A DNA stretch of 64,000 nucleotides from M0027 sp021713415 (GTDB lineage Bacteria; Pseudomonadota; Gammaproteobacteria; Francisellales; Francisellaceae): the NCBI GenBank assembly GCA_021713415.1, contig JAKJJQ010000012.1, positions 1-64,000 on the forward strand. Reading direction: 5' to 3'. Below the pieces are notes generated by a model, which worked only from the letters and a program-made list of their open reading frames with translations, searched no databases and was not told the DNA's origin. This document shows positions 62,498 through 64,000 of this stretch, one piece after another. A program made the translations under genes and the position numbers. The stretch's first letter is position 1; every line of letters begins with the position of its first letter.

Positions 62498-64000
62498 TTA
62501 ATCGCCTGCTTTTATTTCACAACCTACATTTTCCCAACTCACATCCCATACTTCCTTATTTGAGCTATATTTTTGAGGGTTTGGTCGATGACCTCCTTGA
62601 GCTTGTGTCTTACTACCAAGGTTATCTAGTTTAAAACCTGTTGGCAAAGTAAATGAAAAACCAACACAACCATCAATTGGACAAGCTACATCGTTACCAA
62701 CCCAACTACACGCTGTTCTTTGCTTGGGTTTATAATTAAGCGGTTTAATACATTCATTGTAAAATGGTGAAGCACTATTACAGCCACAAACATTTTCAGA
62801 AGCATCCCAAGTACAAATCGTATTACCATTACACTCTTCTTCTTGTGACTGTATTAATTTATCTTTAAAGCCACTCATATCTATTTTAACGGTTAATATA
62901 CCCGTATCTGCATCAAATGCACTTTCTCTTTTAGTCCACTGTGTTGGCCATTGTGCAGGTTTAAAATCAAAGTTATCACTATTTAACTCTGTTCTAATTG
63001 CTTTTAGCGATCCATAGTTAAAGTTTTTGCCGACATAAATTTGATAGGTTTGCTTAGTTTCAGGTGTCGTAAATAAAAAGAAAACATTATAGGTTTTTCC
63101 ACCTGCAAACTCAGAAAATTGTATAAAAGCATTACTACCTGGATCACTTGGTGTAGATGCTTGTTTATCACGAGAGACGGTTGTATCTAAAAAATAAACA
63201 CCATTATTAATTGTCAAAGAGCTACGCTGTGCATTACCTTGCCCCATAAGCAATATATATGGACTTTCACCATTACTAAATTCATCATCTGTTAATAATT
63301 GACGATATAATGGCACACCGAAACATTCAAAATTAGTACAAGCACTTGCCCAAGGTAGGCCTCTTTGCTCATTTCCTTTTTTTGTAATTGAATTATAATC
63401 ACTTGGCACAATTGCTGTTGTTATATACTGATACGGACTTGTTTTAGCTGTATTTTCTGATAAACACTCAAATTCTTCAATAGGTGCTTTAAAAAATGGA
63501 TCCTCACTAATAGAAATCGTGCTTTTACCACTTAAACGGCCAGTCTTATCATTAATACGACCAGTTAAAGTACCATCATCATCATTAAGAAACGTTTGTC
63601 TATCTACATCACTATAGCCTGTAAACATATTTGTTTGCGAACTTGTACAATAGAGTTTATCAAGTTCTGCTTTATCAATTGTTTTTGCAGTTCCTGGTAT
63701 AAATCGCGGCACAATAACAAAATGTCTAATATCTACATTATCAAAAAATAAATTCGTTGAATGGAATGCTGGTGGATAATAAAAGCCATTTGGCTGCTTC
63801 CAGGCAATAGCAGCATGAGGCAAGTAACACTCATTAGTTTGCGTGTCTTTTGGTATGCCTAGCACAGGCCTGAATAAAAATTTATCACTTAATTTAATTG
63901 TTTTTTTATGAATATCAAGATACGCATTTGAATCTTGCTGCATTGGTCCATCATAAATACTCAACATACGCTGCCCTGTATTGAAATTAGACATTAAGTA
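62498..64000 (-). CDS. C-terminal part of a large Cys-rich, probably secreted protein
   Basis: The frame is open to the right edge, so the Met at 63994 is probably internal. About 500 residues are seen. The first part (QRMLSIYDGPMQQDSNAYLD) resembles internal sequence of large beta-helix proteins of the G8/CEMIP type, from memory only. Beta-rich segments follow, and residues about 390-455 hold many Cys (CNGNTICTWDASENVCGC and others) that suggest disulfides, so the protein is likely exported. Function unknown; the N-terminus and any signal peptide lie outside the window. Confidence 0.6.
   Translation of the reverse strand, partial: YLMSNFNTGQRMLSIYDGPMQQDSNAYLDIHKKTIKLSDKFLFRPVLGIPKDTQTNECYLPHAAIAWKQPNGFYYPPAFHSTNLFFDNVDIRHFVIVPRFIPGTAKTIDKAELDKLYCTSSQTNMFTGYSDVDRQTFLNDDDGTLTGRINDKTGRLSGKSTISISEDPFFKAPIEEFECLSENTAKTSPYQYITTAIVPSDYNSITKKGNEQRGLPWASACTNFECFGVPLYRQLLTDDEFSNGESPYILLMGQGNAQRSSLTINNGVYFLDTTVSRDKQASTPSDPGSNAFIQFSEFAGGKTYNVFFLFTTPETKQTYQIYVGKNFNYGSLKAIRTELNSDNFDFKPAQWPTQWTKRESAFDADTGILTVKIDMSGFKDKLIQSQEEECNGNTICTWDASENVCGCNSASPFYNECIKPLNYKPKQRTACSWVGNDVACPIDGCVGFSFTLPTGFKLDNLGSKTQAQGGHRPNPQKYSSNKEVWDVSWENVGCEIKAGD

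Noticed and set aside
1..64000. tRNA or rRNA genes in the intergenic gaps
   Set aside because: The gaps were scanned by eye for T-loop-like GTTCRANYC and CCA-end patterns on both strands; nothing convincing was found, but a covariance search was not possible here.

Overview
The window is a compact, AT-rich chromosomal segment of a Gram-negative bacterium, most likely a gammaproteobacterium. The housekeeping genes support this: a cytochrome bo3 operon cyoABCDE, lolD with a LolC/E-type permease, lgt-thyA-serA-tilS, coaBC-rarA, kbl-tdh-purT, gmhB-plsC, purA, dinB and tdh. Between them lie many genes of the kind found in amoeba- or protist-associated intracellular gammaproteobacteria (Legionellales, or Francisella and Fastidiosibacteraceae relatives). 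These include a Fic-domain protein, a PI-specific phospholipase C, an S10 serine carboxypeptidase, ankyrin-like repeat proteins, a candidate cysteine peptidase, a HAD-domain protein with a long unknown N-terminus, and an ORF ending in a polybasic CaaX box. The taxonomic guess is inference from gene content only. No rRNA, tRNA or CRISPR array was recognised by eye.

Layout. 1-335: 5' end of an IS200-type transposase gene (minus strand) with its hairpin end, next to a short ORF tail. 330-5430: secreted hydrolases (GH9 cellulase with CBM3 and two CBM2 modules, GH17 beta-1,3-glucanase) around a class A beta-lactamase. 5.6-7.6 kb: unknown protein and Fic protein. 7.7-11.4 kb: coaBC-rarA-oxidoreductase. 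11.5-13.9 kb: secreted PI-PLC and S10 carboxypeptidase. 14-21.6 kb: mixed metabolism and transport (SDR epimerase, ZIP transporter, purine permease, rubredoxin, dinB, yafJ) with one effector-like unknown. 21.7-25.1 kb: three effector-like genes, two of them paralogous ankyrin-like proteins. 25.2-28.7 kb: kbl-tdh-purT. 29.8-34.7 kb: dsbB plus an RND efflux pair. 34.8-37.8 kb: trpD-like gene, phasin, gmhB, plsC. 37.8-39.3 kb: HAD-domain protein. 39.6-47.2 kb: lolD/permease, then lgt-thyA-serA-tilS, then a sodium:solute symporter. 47.4-52.7 kb: CBS protein and a very large, frameshifted DUF4347/lectin/beta-propeller/cadherin-like surface protein gene. 52.9-60.2 kb: purA, two small membrane proteins and cyoABCDE. 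60.2-64 kb: a broken CaaX ORF pair, an unknown effector-like protein, and the C-terminal part of a large Cys-rich protein that runs off the window.

Two sequence signals cut across the effector-like genes. Six of them have a GGGTTG/GGGGTTG box just before the start codon, and two of them (Fic and HAD proteins) end in nearly the same C-terminal tail (T-T-x-S-L-x-Y-G type). No secretion machinery lies in the window, so a secretion route is inference. No stretch over 300 bases lacks a gene; the longest gaps (about 200-260 bases: 28711-28969, 29533-29787, 39342-39586, 47222-47443, 52652-52855, 60853-61112) hold promoters or hairpins where listed and otherwise only AT-rich sequence.
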